A stretch of 64,000 nt of DNA. It comes from Diplolepis rosae. Taxonomy: Eukaryota; Arthropoda; Insecta; Hymenoptera; Diplolepididae. The DNA lies in the NCBI GenBank assembly GCA_030998225.1, contig JAPYXD010000259.1, positions 3,100,001-3,164,000 on the forward strand, written 5' to 3'. Positions 1-13,176 of this stretch are shown piece by piece. Under the pieces are notes generated by a model. That model worked only from the letters and a program-made list of their open reading frames with translations. It ran no database searches and was not told the DNA's origin. The first letter of the stretch is position 1; each line of letters begins with the position of its first letter. The position numbers and the translations under genes are program-made.

Positions 1-960
1 CTGCCCTGGGTGTTATCGGTCCTAAGAAGGGTTCTAAATGGATACAAAAATTAAGCGACTATCGGGTTCTGCATGGGTTGAAACCAGATTGTACCCGGCC
101 CTAAGACCCCAGAAAACATTTCGGGCACAGTTGGAGGCAATATTTGCCGATCGCAATTGAGAAGGTTTGGGGAATAATTGTTATTATCTGCGTCCACATT
201 TTTCTTCGTTATTTTGCCAAAAGCTTTGACAACAACACAACACCACTGAAACGGTTGTCAATAAATGGGCACTTTCTTTGAGTTCAAAAGAGTCACGCCA
301 CCAAAGTTTTACTAAAAAATTTACCATTAAACTGGACTCCACGTTTTTTACCCGTAAAAATTGACCTAATTTCGAGCACTATGCTCGAGTCATCTTTATC
401 CATGACTTAGGGCGGAAATTGACGACTTTTTGCGCCTTTCATATGACACCGCGTATTTACAGAAATATTGCTATGATCTGCGTCTGCAAAGAGGCGCAAG
501 TTTTGCCCCTCTCGTTTGGGTTAAAAGTGGCCAGATATTGTCCATTATTTGAGCACATGTTTTTTTCCTTATAACAGACAGTGAAAAATAACGCAATTCT
601 AACCCACTCTTTTCGAACTCAATGCTATGTGCAAAATGTGGACTCCATGTCTGGTTTTATGGTAAGGGTTTTAAATGGTTCAAAAAAATTGTTCCGCAAT
701 CATGTTCTATATGGGTGTCAAGCAGGTTCTAAGAAGGACTTTAAAGGGTTTTATGCGGGACCTGAAATTGTTCCGGGTATATGGTATATATCCGTATAGT
801 ATATTCGGCCCTAAGAAGGGTTCTGTATGTCCATAACAGGGTTCTATACGAAACCAAACATTGTTACGCTAGGCCCTTTTAGACACCCAGAGTACACTTT
901 CACCAAATTTGTCAATCGATGTCCCCGCTATAACCCGTTTAGGTGCTATTAGACGCTCAT
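1..960. repeat. Unclassified repetitive region with GGCCCTAAGAAGG-type motifs
   Basis: No convincing gene. A short motif of the form 'cctaagaagggttct' recurs with variation near 20, 100, 670, 725, 810 and 840, often next to 'ggttctatac' or 'ttaaatggttc' variants. The small open frame at 581-799 has no recognisable domain and overlaps these repeats. This is probably decayed transposon sequence; the family was not identified. Confidence 0.35.
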
Positions 961-1480
961 ACATACATTTTATTTTTGCGGAAGAAAATGAAAAGTGAGA
1001 ACTAAAAGGGTAATAATATTGAAGGTAATATTAAAATATAGGTTATGTTCCAGACATTTAGTTTAAAGGGTTTAAAGTATTATTGTTGAAATTATTTTAT
1101 GGAAATTTTACATTTTTGTATTAAAATTGGAATTACATATCAGTCGAAGTTATTGCACGAATTCATATGTTAAATTATTATCATGGTCGTAGAATAATTA
1201 TAACGTTTTGAATAAAAGAAAATTCCCTAATTTTTTTAAGTGTTACTTGACTTTCCTGCCGATTTATAAATTCTGTGACCTGCAGCGACCACGGAAAATG
1301 CAAGTAAGAATAGTATAATATTTATCATATTAATTTAAGATTGATTAGTTGAGTTTGAAATTTCTGCCACTGTCTATATTATCGGAGAATCACTAGTCGC
1401 GTATCAGATAGGATACGTTGCCGACAGGTGTCCTCGTAGGCAATTTCAAACCCTTATATCACAAAATCACAAATAAATGC

Positions 1481-1627
1481 AAATTAAATTCAAATTTAAA
1501 GAATTTGAAATCTTTCTGTGGAAAACAAGACGCTTTCGACTGCGCTGCTGGGCTCGAATCTCAGCGCAGTCGATAGCGTCTTTTTTTCCACAGAAAGATT
1601 TCAAATTCTTTAAATTTGAATTAATTT
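1481..1627. repeat. Fold-back palindrome, about 66-bp arms
   Basis: The left arm (1481-1547) and right arm (1562-1627) are near-perfect reverse complements around a 14-base spacer. They differ by a few substitutions and one or two small indels. The inner part of each arm is GC-rich (CGACTGCGCTG), the outer part AT-rich. This is the structure of a small fold-back or hairpin MITE. No target-site duplication was confirmed. Confidence 0.7.
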
Positions 1628-1689
1628 AAGATTTTTAGTATTCTATGAACAAAAATTCAAAATGAACCTAGCCTCAAATTTCAACAGTA

Positions 1690-2292
1690 TATGACTTTAA
1701 TATATTGACAGTAAAGCTATTCTTAGGTTCTTTATTTACAAATATATTTATATAAATGAGTGCCTCTTATTTAATTATAAAGGTACTATAAATGAGGCGC
1801 TTAGAACAAAAGGAAAGTAAATATTGTTGTCATAGAAAAGTGAAACATAAAAACGATTGAAGCAAAAGGAAGACAAATCTTCTTCAGCGGTAAAGCGAAA
1901 CAAAATAAAGTTGGAGCAAAAGAAAGACAAATCTGTTTTAGCGGTAAAGCGAAAGAAAATGAAGTTTGATCAAAAGAGGAACTCAGTTGTCCTGCTTTAA
2001 TGTTGGTGTAAAAGGGAGACAACCGTGTCACTCTTTTCCTTCAACTTTATTTTGTTTCTCTCTACCACTAAAAAAGATTTGTCTCTCTTTTGCTACAACC
2101 GTTTTTATGTTTCACTTTTCTATAACAACAATATTTACTTTCCTTTTGTTCTAAGCGCCTCAAATATTGATAAATAATCATTTAAACCGTGAATTCTTAA
2201 AATTCTCTTTATAATCTCTTATATTCTTTAAATTTTGTAATATTCTCGGTTATATTACTTGAACTTGAATTCTCGAAAATTTAAGAAATCTA
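1690..2292. mobile_element. Partial second copy of the hAT-type MITE family seen at 30559, split by a fold-back element
   Basis: About 1690-1790 plus 2161-2292 aligns with 30815-31024, sharing for example 'atatttatataaatga', 'ctcttatattctttna' and 'attctcggttatattac'. The right end 'aaatcta' corresponds to the TIR end of the 30559 copy. A further patch of homology lies near 966-990 ('cattttattt..gcggaagaaa'). The left terminus and target duplication could not be located. Confidence 0.5.
1794..2161. mobile_element. Fold-back element with GAGGCGCTTAG inverted termini
   Basis: The element starts GAGGCGCTTAGAACAAAAGG and ends with the reverse complement, and the arms stay complementary for more than 100 bp. 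The left arm holds internal near-duplicates ('agcaaaagnaagacaaatct' units), so it is a partly tandem fold-back. The flanks 'aaaggtact' and 'caaatattga' are joined without the element in the related sequence at 30885-30900, which acts as an empty site. Open frames read across it are artefacts of the repeats. Confidence 0.7.
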
Positions 2293-2591
2293 GCTGACCT
2301 TGTAATAATCATAGAGATATTATAGATAGAGGAGACATGCCATAGGCCGCTCTGTAAGTGGTAACGTCTGTCTGCAAACTCGGCGAGAGCGAAAGAGAGA
2401 GACGATAAGTGATTTTTTCTGTCTTTGTCTACGCGTACCGCGCTAGCCTCGGCGTTAGCGAGAGACAGCCTAACCGGTAGGTATACATTATACCATAGTT
2501 TTAGTTGCCCAAAGTTTCAATTGCCCATTAAATCACCAGACGTCACTATATTTGAAAAGCAGTGTTAGACGAAGATTATGAAAGGAATGTG

Positions 2592-3284
2592 TAGTTCTAA
2601 ATTTCTCGGACATTTAAAATCCGGTCACGTTCTCGTGACTGTGGCCGTCATTTTAAGACAATTTGAGAATTTAAAGAGAATTTAAGGGAATTTTACCATA
2701 CCTTCACCAATATTTTCTTTATCATTAAACCTTATAATATTGTAAATTTATTTCCAAACAGTATGAATTACAATAGTGAAGGTTTCATAAAAATAAACTA
2801 CGAAAAATGTCAAGTTTTATTGGAATTTAATATCAACAAAATTTTTTTTATAGCCATTATATTAAATTCAAACATAAAGAACAAGTAATTCAAGTTTTCT
2901 TCGCACAAATTACGCTTTGCTTTAAATAATTGTTTGACAGTTTCGGGACAGTTTATGCACTTTTTAAAGTGCTCTATTTGTCGAGTGGCATGCTTTCTGT
3001 ACATCTGATCACAGTATTTGCACTTGAAAGAAGCTTTATTTTGTTTATCAATAATTTTAAAAAAAAAATTCCAAACTATATTCTTTTCTTTTTCATTTTT
3101 ATTGCGCACGTTACACGAACTTCCAGAACAAAGCATTTATCAAAAACAATTGGAAGCTTGAACCGTTACGGAAAAATATTTTTAAATTCTCATAAATTCT
3201 CGAAGAGCACATTCATCAGAGAAATTCTCAGTCATATTTCCGTGCTCCCAGACATATTCTCGGTCACATAAGTCTAGAACTCTA
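2592..3284. mobile_element. hAT-type element with 8-bp target duplication GGAATGTG
   Basis: An 8-bp direct repeat GGAATGTG occurs at 2584-2591 and 3285-3292. Inside it the ends read TAGTTCTAAA on the left and, reverse-complemented, TAGAGTTCTAG on the right. The right end fits the hAT terminal consensus (YARNG), and 8-bp duplications are typical of hAT. The 693-bp body carries a minus-strand frame with a BED-type zinc finger, the N-terminal DNA-binding module of many hAT transposases. The catalytic part of a transposase is absent, so the copy is non-autonomous. Confidence 0.7.
2810..3136 (-). pseudogene. BED-type zinc-finger remnant of a hAT transposase
   Basis: A 108-residue open frame inside the hAT-like element. 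Residues about 20-65 look like a BED finger: an aromatic VWNFF start, then C-x2-C (CKYC), then H-x3-C (EHFKKC). This is the C2HC arrangement expected for BED domains. Nothing of the DDE/RNase H-like catalytic domain or the hAT dimerisation region follows, because the frame runs into AT-rich sequence. It is most likely a relic of a transposase 5' end kept in a deletion derivative. Whether it is transcribed cannot be told. Confidence 0.55.
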
Positions 3285-3292
3285 GGAATGTG

Positions 3293-5826
3293 TTGGCAAA
3301 AACTGCGAGTATTGCAAGATGCAGGATTCCTGTACATTTCCCTGAAGCGCTCTCTACCGCCTATATTCCATATATACTTGCAATTTTTGCCAACGCATTC
3401 AGTTCAAATTCCAAATAGTATTTTTTAAATATTTATATTTTTAAAAAAGTTTCATTTAATTACAGTAGTAATATATAGTATATATACTATATTATATTTA
3501 TTGTAATTTTATAATAACGATGTTAATTATTAGTATTCATATTCAAATTAACTCAAAACAATTATAAAATAAAGAACATGACACATATAATGCAATTCCC
3601 GCCAGAATTTGGAAATTAGATTTTTGCCTAAAGTGAATTTCTTAACCTTTTCAAAGAGAATAAATTTTTGTAAAAAATATAAAGATCTTATCAGATTATT
3701 TTCATGTATAAGAAAATGCGATAAAATAGTTTTTATTAGGAGAAAATGTAATATTTATGCTTTTTACCATGCATTTTTTTGAATCTAGGGCCTATGAACG
3801 GTCAGCGCCGCCACCGGCGGCAGTCAACTTTCACGTAATTTTTTTCTGATGCATTTGGTGGCAGGATTCAGGGGGCTGAAGAAGAGCACAAAAGACATTT
3901 AAATTGCTTCAATTATGATTTTGCGGTACATTTTGAGTTTGAAAGTATTGAAATTAGTACAATAATTGTATTTTTTAGCGTTAAAAATTAAAAAAACGTA
4001 ATACCTGTCATTGAAGGCAATGCAGTTTACCATATTTGCGGACTTCTCCACCGTAAGAGTTGACTATTGGTTGGAGTGTGACACAACTACTTTCGTCTCA
4101 CTTTAACAAATAGTTAATTGTAACGGTAGAGACATGAAAATTGATGAACCTCTGCGCTGCCTTTAATGACAAGCATTATGTTTTTTTTAGTTTTTAACGC
4201 TAAAATATAAAATTATTATATCAACTTTGATACCTTTAAACTCAAAATGTACCGCAAGATCATAATAGCAACAATTTGAATGTTTTTTATGCTTCTCTTA
4301 TTCATATTATTACAGACCGTTTATTGGACTGTTCCGCCAGGGACATGATTGGGTAAAAAAATTATGTTTTTTCTGAGCAAAAGTGCTCAATTGTTGAATT
4401 TGTTACCAATAAGAAATATCCAATTTTAGTCATTCTTAATAATGTTGAATCACTTTATAAAAAAATTTAGATTAGTTTTATCAGGAAATCATACATAGTT
4501 GTAAAAAACAAAAATTTATTAATTTGTTCATTAAAATGTTTATAATAATCATAACGGTTAATATTTGATAATTTTTTATTATTAATAACATTACTTGGGA
4601 ATATTTCAGTTTTTCAGTTGAGAAAAGAACTTGATTCTGCGGTTAAACACTGCTAACAAGTATTTGTTTAAATAATTTGTTTGTAACAACTAGGTTAAAT
4701 CTTACGCTAAATATTCGTTTCTTGAATGTAACTCCATTATAATGCACACTGCACAGTGAGTTTATTCAAATCTTTTTTCCATCAATAAGAAAAAATTACT
4801 AAAATGATCACATTTGTCCTTTTAATTGTTTAAATAACAAATTTCACAGAACCAAAGCAAAAAATGTGGCCTGAAGTCGTTCGGAAACATTTTTAAGAAA
4901 TCATCAAACTCGGTTAAGAATTGTAATACAAACTTTTTTCTTTCTGTTTATTGCAAATTGCTATTTCACTCCCATTTCTCATGGTATTTTCTTACAAAAT
5001 TTTGGATTACAAATTATGACATACATTTTTTAAATCAATATTACATAAAAACTGTGTCTTTACAGCCCGCGATGTACAATATTTGTAAAAAAAACTTAAA
5101 GTACAATCTTAAAATAATCACAATGATAATGATGAGGTAACTGCATATAATTAAGAATAATACCTTTTTATAAATGAGAATGCTAAAGTTAAAGCAGGTA
5201 GTCTGTGAAATGCTGAAAGTAAATTTTATATAATAACGGAATCTCTTACAAGCTTTACTCTAATATTTTTAAAAGTATCTGGCTCCTTCATAATAAAAAT
5301 AAAGACTGTTTTTCTTACAAAACTATGCATTGTACTTCTTTATACACCTCTTCAACTTACGATATAGCTGTAAATATGTACTTCATTCTAGCAATTTTAA
5401 TTTAATAAATTGAACGTGTTTAAGCACACGATATTCGTCAACATTATCACGATTAAAAAAAAAAAACCTTCCAAATAACACTACATATTCGACGTTTAAA
5501 GCAAACAATATTCTAATTGAACATGTAACTATTTTGATACCTTTCAATACATCGCTAAACTGAAAATTACATTGCGTAAAGATTTTCCCATTCTCTCAAA
5601 CTTCTCGTCTTAGCATCCAAATCTTCAATTTTTCTATTTACACAAACACTGTATCCACCTTTCTATAAATCATTTTGCTTTCACTGTATTTAATTTGAGA
5701 TAAATAGTTTAGCTGCTACAATTTGTTAGCATTTAAATGCTATAACTAAGTTTGCCAAAGTCCATCACCAATTATTCAACTATCGAACTTTTTCACTTTA
5801 CGAAAAATTATTCTTTGAATTCGTAT
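3293..5826. other. Intergenic region
   Basis: AT-rich, with no gene supported. It contains a palindromic MITE (3961-4217), a small GC hairpin (gccgccaccggcggc at about 3808) and the presumed 3' UTR side of Nup98-96 just right of 5800. The short frame at 4958-5140 has no recognisable features. Confidence 0.5.
3961..4217. mobile_element. Palindromic MITE, copy 1 (family also at 40208)
   Basis: The ends are long inverted repeats (about 60 bp) running inwards through 'agcgttaaaaa', an A-rich tract, 'taatacctgtcattga' and 'ggcaatgcag', and back through the complement near 4150-4200. The centre has a second inverted motif around 'ttggttggagtgtgacacaac' and 'ctcactttaacaaatag'. A closely similar element at 40208-40469 shows this is a dispersed family. 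It has no coding capacity. Confidence 0.75.
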
Positions 5827-8800
5827 CTATTGTACGACCTGAGCAGCGCACATGTTTATAATCGGTCGGAGTTCCTGCTGTGCATAATCTTCTGGTAGGG
5901 GAAGCTGCGAGACCAAGTGAACTAACACTTTTCCAGTATCTTTATTATCGTTTGACTGCAACATCAGAAGACTTCTAGCCAGCTGGAGAGTTCTCTTTGC
6001 GATTTCAGCTTGACATAGCCTATAAAATAATTCATTAGAATTTCATAGAAAAATTTAAAGAAAAACATAGTTTATATTAAAAGTAAAATACCTGTGTTTT
6101 GCAGTGGGACACGGGAAAAGGTTTATCTTCGTACAAAGGGACGTTAATTGTGGCTGTAAAAGTTCTAATTTGTAACCAATGCCGGTGCATTCTGGAGTTT
6201 GAAGAAGAGCTTTGATTTCATTAGTAATCTCCATGTAGTCCCACAAAAGCTGACCTTGGTGTGCCCATCCACTAATCATATTGTGGCTTCCCTCCTGCAT
6301 TAATGGCTTCAGGAGTGACTTAAGATAGTCATAATTTTCTGTGGAATAATTTCCATTTCAAATTTCAAATCACTCTATTTACATAGAAATTTAAATCTCA
6401 TTTTTACCGTTTATTATAGCGTCTGCAGCGAGATTGTCGATTATGACTTCATGGGCTTTATTCCATTGCTCAGCTTCAGTAAGGTACCACGCTGCTTCCC
6501 CATACCTGACATAAAAAACAGATAAATAAACTTGAATTTTAAAAACTTTCCTCTTACAAAAAAAAAACCAACTATAAGATACCTTTTTGAGGCACAAGCC
6601 TTGACTGCTTTAGCTTGATTGATCCAGATTGACGAAATACCAAGTTCCTCCCTCAAGAAATTCTCCCTTTTCACATAATCATGATTCTCATCAAGTTCCA
6701 CATGCCTCGCCAATAAATCCAAAACCGCGTTCCTTCTTCTACCCGAATCCTGCAAATGCAACGCAACAAAAATAGCCCAGTGCCATAGATCGTAAGTTTC
6801 CAATTGAGCGGCGAAATTCGCATGCGTTAATGCGACTACATAATCAGAAAGATGTGAGTAGCCTAAAGCAACTAACGTCTGCTGAATCAACCAAGTGAGT
6901 CTATAATCCAACGGATCAGCCGTGTGAGTCAGGGGATTCAGAACTTCCTCCAGTGGATGATTTCCCATGCAATAAAGCTTCAAAAGGTGGAAACAGAGAT
7001 CGTAAATAGTTTTTCCATTGCTCAGTTCAGCGTCATAATCTTCATTGAAGTACTCGGGTCGAGGCTCAGCTGCATAAACCTCACTAGGTTTGGTGTTAAA
7101 TGACTCTTCGTAAAGTTCTAAAGCATCAGTAATGGACGCTGTTGGTTGGGATAAATACCACAAATGTAAGGCCAAGGCTCTCTTCCAATCGAGACTTTCA
7201 CAGACATTAATCGTTCCTTGTTTACTACAAATCAGAGGCTCTCCAGCCACAAGCATGAATAATTTTAATCGATAAATTGTCAGATTCCCATCAACATCTG
7301 TTTCTTGCCAAAGGGCTAGTTGTTGCTTAATCAATTCTCTAACAGAAGTCGCTCCACCCAATTGAGACATAAGCAAGGCCAAACAATGCTCTCCCACCAC
7401 TTTACGAGCTAAAGAACAAGCTTCGTCTAATTTATTAGCTGAGAGAAGTTCGAACATAATTTGATCTTCAGAATTCAATTCAGAAAGATTTTCTCGAACA
7501 GTCTTTTCTACCACACTTTTGAGCCATTCGCTGAGAGCCTCTTTCCTCACCATAACGCTTTTGTGATCTTCTTTATCATCTTCTTTATCAATATCCGGAA
7601 GATTTCCCCAAAGTGCAACACATAATCGCCAAACATCACTGGAGTATTTTACCATTTTATCAGCTTCTATTTGACTTTCAGACATTGATTGAGTATCGAT
7701 TCCTGATTGACTCGACTCCACCTGATTTGCGAATTCCTGAGATAGATTGCAATGAGCATGCAAAGCAGCAATTCCAGAGGAACCAGTAGCTGCTTGAACC
7801 ACTGGACAATCTCCTTCTTGTCCCATGATGCAGTGCTCTAGTTGAACTCTGAGGTGTCCTTCAATACTTTCCTTAAACGTTATCAAGTAATCGGCTTCGA
7901 CACCACTGCCTCCTAAGATTTGGAGTCTCTGAACAATACTCGTAGAAGTCATATCATTGAGGAAGCGTCCGGAAATGTAAAGTCCTAGTTGACTCACACT
8001 ATTTCTCAGAGGAAAGTTTGAAGCCTGTTCCTGAGTACTTAAAGAAATTAGAGTTAATCCAGGACCCCAGCTAGGTTTAAACATCCTCCCCATCTGAATC
8101 CCAGCATCAGCTATGCATCTGGAACGTAGTCTCTTAATGATAGAATCGTTGAGTGGAATCACCTCAGTTCTAGATTTTAAAACCACAGTTTTAGGCCGAA
8201 CCACAGGGGCTGGGAGAACTTTACTAAAGATTGAAGGCTTCGCAGCTGGAATTTCCTCCACTTGCTTTGATTTTACATCCTTGCTGTCCTGAACTCTTGA
8301 CTCCAGAGAAAAAGAACCTTGAAGGGTTAGATTCGAACGAAGAATAGGTATTTGCTCCATCACCGTAGAGTGATAGTCAATACTAAGTTTATTTCCTGCA
8401 AACTTTCGAGATTTATTAACTCCAATAGACGAGTCTTCAAACATGTAATCATCGCCTCCATCTGCTCCATTTGAGTCGAATAAATCAGCCTTCATCAGTT
8501 GCAGTTTATGACTATCAGTGCCGATAATTCGAGCGTACATAGATGTCGGACTTAGAGCAGATTGCTTTCCATATCTACAATCTCTTGACAAGGCACAAGA
8601 ATCTTCTTGAAATAAGTCATTTTGTAGATCAGAACTCGCTTCGTTTCTCAGAGTAGAATTTGAATTGTTTCTAAGATCAGATTGGAACTCAGAACACTGC
8701 ATCAAATTTTCGGAACCTGTAGAACCGTTTAGAGATCCTTGCAAATCAGAACGTTGTACTTTCTTCATGTCAGTCTTTCCTTCTGGTTTTTTTTCCGATT

Positions 8801-11800
8801 GAGACTTTCTTCTAAGTTTCGTTTTCAACTTTTTTGCCTCTAGATTTTGAGCTTCGCTGTCATCCTCATCATCAGAATCACTTAAACCATACTTAGAAAA
8901 ATGATCTACTTTGAAAACCCAAGATCCAGTTTCTGGACGATATTCAAGGAAACGAGTATCATGTTTAGCAGACACTCTTCTCAACTTCCCTTCGTAGTTC
9001 ATTTCTTGTAGTCGATGGGGATCCGTGATTGGTTCATGACGAGATTTATCGTGAGGCCAGACTCGATCTAAAGTCACCTGAGCTTTGCGATTCAATCCCT
9101 GACCGACTGGAGGTTTCTTCTCATCATCTGGATATATTATAACTTCCTTGTGTCTGAAGTGGACTATTTCATCTAGATTTAATCCGTAGACATCAAACGA
9201 ATCAGAGAAGTAAACATTTCCATAACCTTTTCTTCCCACAGTAAAATTAGGAACGACACAAGTTTCTCCAGAAACGTAATCGTCTAGTTTATCTAAAGGC
9301 GGTATAGTGTAGTAACCGACTCTCTGGAGCTTCACTTTGGATAATCTTGCAACATCTTCGACTTGCCGAGGCGAAGTTGCAGTTTCATCATGCTCTTGCC
9401 CTGAATCAGAATCCCGTTCTATCGAATCGGAAACATTCTTATCTGTATTTACGGAAGAATTTAACGAATTATTCTGAGTAAAGAGCGACAAATATTTTTT
9501 CTGAACTCCATTATTAGGTCTCAACTCGACGACAGTATTATCCAAACCTTCTGTGGGAGTATCTGAACCTCGAAATGGAGATTGCTGACCATCAAAGTCT
9601 TCATCTTGAGTCTTTTTTCGAGGAATGGTCGATTTCAACCAGGAAGTGGAGGATCTCCTGTCCTGTGAAAGACGTCGATTCGTTTCCTGAATCTCGTTTT
9701 CTTTATTGGTAATTTCCGTTTTTGGACTAGATTCTCCACTCTTGGGACTCGTTGTTTCTCTACTTTCAATATTGCTATTATTAACGACGCTCACGTTATT
9801 GTCTGCCGAATGAGTAGAAATATTAGTCACTGCCTTAGGACGAAGAACCAAGCGTTTAGCATTTAGACGCGGCTGGAAAGCTTCAAGCAAAGAAGGATCT
9901 TCTTCTTCAAGGCCCTCAAATAAAGATTTGTTGGACAAATGACCAGCAGTGATGACCCTCGCTTTTACCTTCGGAGAATTATTACTCGTAGTGACTTTGT
10001 ACTGAGGACTATTCAGTGACCTGTTCATCGAATTTGTGGGTTTCAGAAGCTCCTCCGTTTTTCCGGAAGCTGGCAGAAGATTTTTCAGGAGAGGAGAGTC
10101 ACCAAAGGGAGCTGAAACCAAAGCTAATATCTGCTGATGTACTGGAACTGAACCGGTGGTTTGTTGAATTTGGTTTGTTCCAATTCCTCCACCCATTAAA
10201 TTCGTTCCAAATGATGGTAAGGTACTCGTTCCACCTCCAAATCCGGTAGAGGCACCGAAACCACCAGTGCTGTTAAAACCAGTCCCAGTGTTTGCCGATC
10301 CGAACAAACCTCCTGGTTTCTGTTGATTGAAAAGCGAAGTTCCTCCACCCAAATTCAAACCAGTATTTGTACCAAGGGGAGCTGAAGTTGTAGTATTTCC
10401 GAAACTAAATCCTGTGGTCTGGCCTGCGGGTTTGAATGAATTATTAAACAACGAGGTATTCGCATTTTGGGCCGCACCAAATCCGATGTTGTTTGTGCCA
10501 AACGCAGGCGCTTGTGTTGCTCCAAAAGCAGAGGTCGTTCCGAATCCTGTGTTTCCAGCAGGTTTGGCTCCAAATAAATTTGTTCCCGTATTAGTTGTAG
10601 TCGTTGAACCAAAACCACCGAACCCTGTACTTGCTGTTGAAGCAGGTAATGCGAAAGCTGATTTGTTCTGGTTGAAGAGTCCTATACTCTGATTCGGTTG
10701 TGCTGCTCCGAAACTCCCAAAGCCAGCAGTTTGAGTAGTTCCAAATCCAGTAGCAGTTGGAGCCGTGCTAGTTGTGGAAAACAAAGGAGTTGACGCAGCT
10801 GCACCAAATGGTTTGGCTTGGGAATTTGCGCCAAAAAGATTGGTAGAGGGCGTGGAATTGAATGCGAAGGCGCTAGTCGTTGTCGCTGGTGCACCAAACC
10901 CGGTGATTGGCTTGTTGAAAATACCGGTTCCTCCTGGTTGGCTTGTGGCACCAAACCCACCACCTATGTTTCCGAAAGAGGAAGTTGTTGTACTAGTGCC
11001 TGTTGCCGCGCTTCCAAAAGGTAAAGCCTGTGGTGTTGCACCAAAGAGACCTGGTGTTTGGCCTGAAAGAATTAAATCTTTATTGCAATATATGACGCTT
11101 CTGAACAATAATTAGCTAGCTCTCAACCAGTTAATTTTTCTTACTGGAAAATAAATTTTTAAAAATCAACCTCGGCCCAGATATTAACCAGGAATTTCTC
11201 ATGCCGGCTGCCTTACCAATTATATTTAAGTTAAATTGTTAGAAAAATGTTACATGGAAAAAATACAAACACGCATCATCTGTAATAGTAAAAAAAAATT
11301 ACCTTGCGCTCCTTTTCGACCCGCCATATAATCCTCGAGTCGCAACTCTTCAAGTGACTTTCCTTCATACTCCTTCATACACGTAATGCAATGATGCCTT
11401 GTCGAAATACTTTGAGTCACTCCATTTTTCATCATAGAATCAGTGCCTGTAACTGGAGTGAATTTCACATAAGTTCCAGTTCCACCAGCGGCATTTGTAG
11501 TTCCGAATCCTCCGGTTGAACCAAAGAGATTTGTATTTGCGGAAGTATTGGCTTGACCGAAAGGCGTCGTTTGCTGAGTCGTTTGTTGCGGTTGACCAAA
11601 AAGACTCGTGTTCGTGGTTGCACCAAAACCAAAACCAGCAGGCTTATTTGCTTGACCGAAAGGCGTTGTTTGCTGGGGCGTTTGTTGTGGTTGTCCAAAA
11701 AGACCAGTACTAGTAGTCGTTCCGAAACCGAAACCAGCTGGTTTATTAGCTTGGCCAAATGCCGGTGTGACGGTAGTTGTTCCAAATAGATTTGTACTGG

Positions 11801-12017
11801 CAGTTTGCTGGGCTCCAAAGAGCCCAGTATTAGCATTGGGAGAGGCAAAACTACCGAAGGAAGACTGAGTTGTAGCAGGTTGACCGAAGGCTGATGTTCC
11901 TGTGGTATTTCCGAATAGCCCTCCTGTGGTTTGGCCTGCTGGCTTGGTGTTAAATAGAGATGTGTTAGCACCAAAAACTGGTGCCGCGCCAGTACCAAAA
12001 CCCGACTGGCCAAACAT
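5827..12017 (-). CDS. Nup98-96: Nuclear pore complex protein Nup98-Nup96 precursor
   Basis: Single polyprotein giving two nucleoporins: mobile FG nucleoporin Nup98 and scaffold Nup96 of the Y (Nup107-160) complex. Five exons: 12017-11303, 11062-6583, 6505-6408, 6338-6092 and 6019-5827, in phase throughout, giving about 1910 residues. The N-terminus MFGQSGFG opens dense FG/GLFG repeats. A GLEBS-like Rae1/Gle2-binding segment lies near residues 170-235 (YVKFTPV...[13 protein letters not shown]), and FG repeats resume in exon 2. The autoproteolytic domain ends at HFS (cut before Ser about 961, codon at 8895-8897), followed by acidic SDSDDED. The rest is Nup96 helical scaffold. The family length is about 1,800-1,960 residues, so this looks complete. 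The long FG region produces many shadow frames on both strands. Confidence 0.96.
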
Positions 12018-13176
12018 TTTGGCAGTTTACAGAGTCTAAAACATGAAAAAATAATTCAACTTTAATATTTCTGTTCTAGTGAAGTTAAAATTAAACTTGA
12101 ATAACCTTAAAAAATTCGACATTTAACAAATCACTTCATACATCACTTTTCGCAAAAATGATTTCCGATTTGGAAAATAGAATTCTTATCGCTCTTAAAA
12201 AATATTGGACTTGAAAGCGTTGAAAGCTTCAAAGCAGTTTTACTACCTAACCTAAAAATATCTTACTTTCTCAAAGCACCATTCTTATTACTAGAAGAAG
12301 TTAAGCAACAAATTTATAAATAAGATTCAAACATTTTTTTCAGAATTCACAGTGCTTTCAGAAAAATATAATTTTACCAAATTTTTGTTAAAATTAAACA
12401 ATAAATTTTACCGGGAAAACAGAAGTGAATTGAAAGAATTGTTTAACATAAAACTTACAAACTTTCCTCGTGATAGTGGAAGAGCTCTTTAGTCTTGAGA
12501 ACCTGCGATTTATATCGCAGTTGATTGTTTGCTTTATTGCCTTCAATTAAAACATAAACTACTGATAATTTTTCAAGAAGACCAAATCCGTTGGCCGTCT
12601 TTTTTACACGCACACACACTAAAGAAATCCAGGATGTTGCCGTTAGATCGGGGTAAAATAAATTTTTTACATTTGAAGGAAAATCAGGAAATTAGGAGAT
12701 TGAAAATAATCATTATAATAATAAAAAGTATAAGCATAGCGTATCATTCAATGTTTATTAATGTTTGTATTTAAAAAAAACTTTAAATAGATCTTTACCA
12801 GTTGTCAAAAGCAAATATTACAAAAGAATGAACCAATTAACGCGCAGATGATTGGCGTCTAAATGGCAGACATTTTAAAAGTTTGCCCGGGAAAATTTAA
12901 ATGTCCTATATTTATATTTTATTCTTTATTGACTACTACACATTCATCACGATTATGTATATAAAAACTAGATAATATATTCAAATTCTGAAAATAATAT
13001 AAATATCAATGAATATAAAATATGTAAAAAATATTTTATTTCGCAGTTCCTTATAAAATAAAATTTTCAGTTAAATACAGTATAAAATATAAATTACAGT
13101 CCTTTTCAGGCTCTTGATTTCTCAATCACGTTATAAAAATTAATTTTTGTTAGCAGACTGATTTTAAATAAAAAAC
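12018..13176. other. Intergenic region, Nup98-96 promoter side and RhoGEF 3' side
   Basis: AT-rich spacer between two minus-strand genes. The 5' UTR and promoter of Nup98-96 should lie in the first few hundred bases. The frame at 12529-12774 has no recognisable domain. Nothing else seen. Confidence 0.5.

Noticed and set aside
10016..11115. Several plus- and minus-strand frames overlapping the Nup98 FG region
   Set aside because: Shadow frames produced by the repetitive FG/GLFG coding sequence; the minus-strand Nup98 frame is unambiguous.
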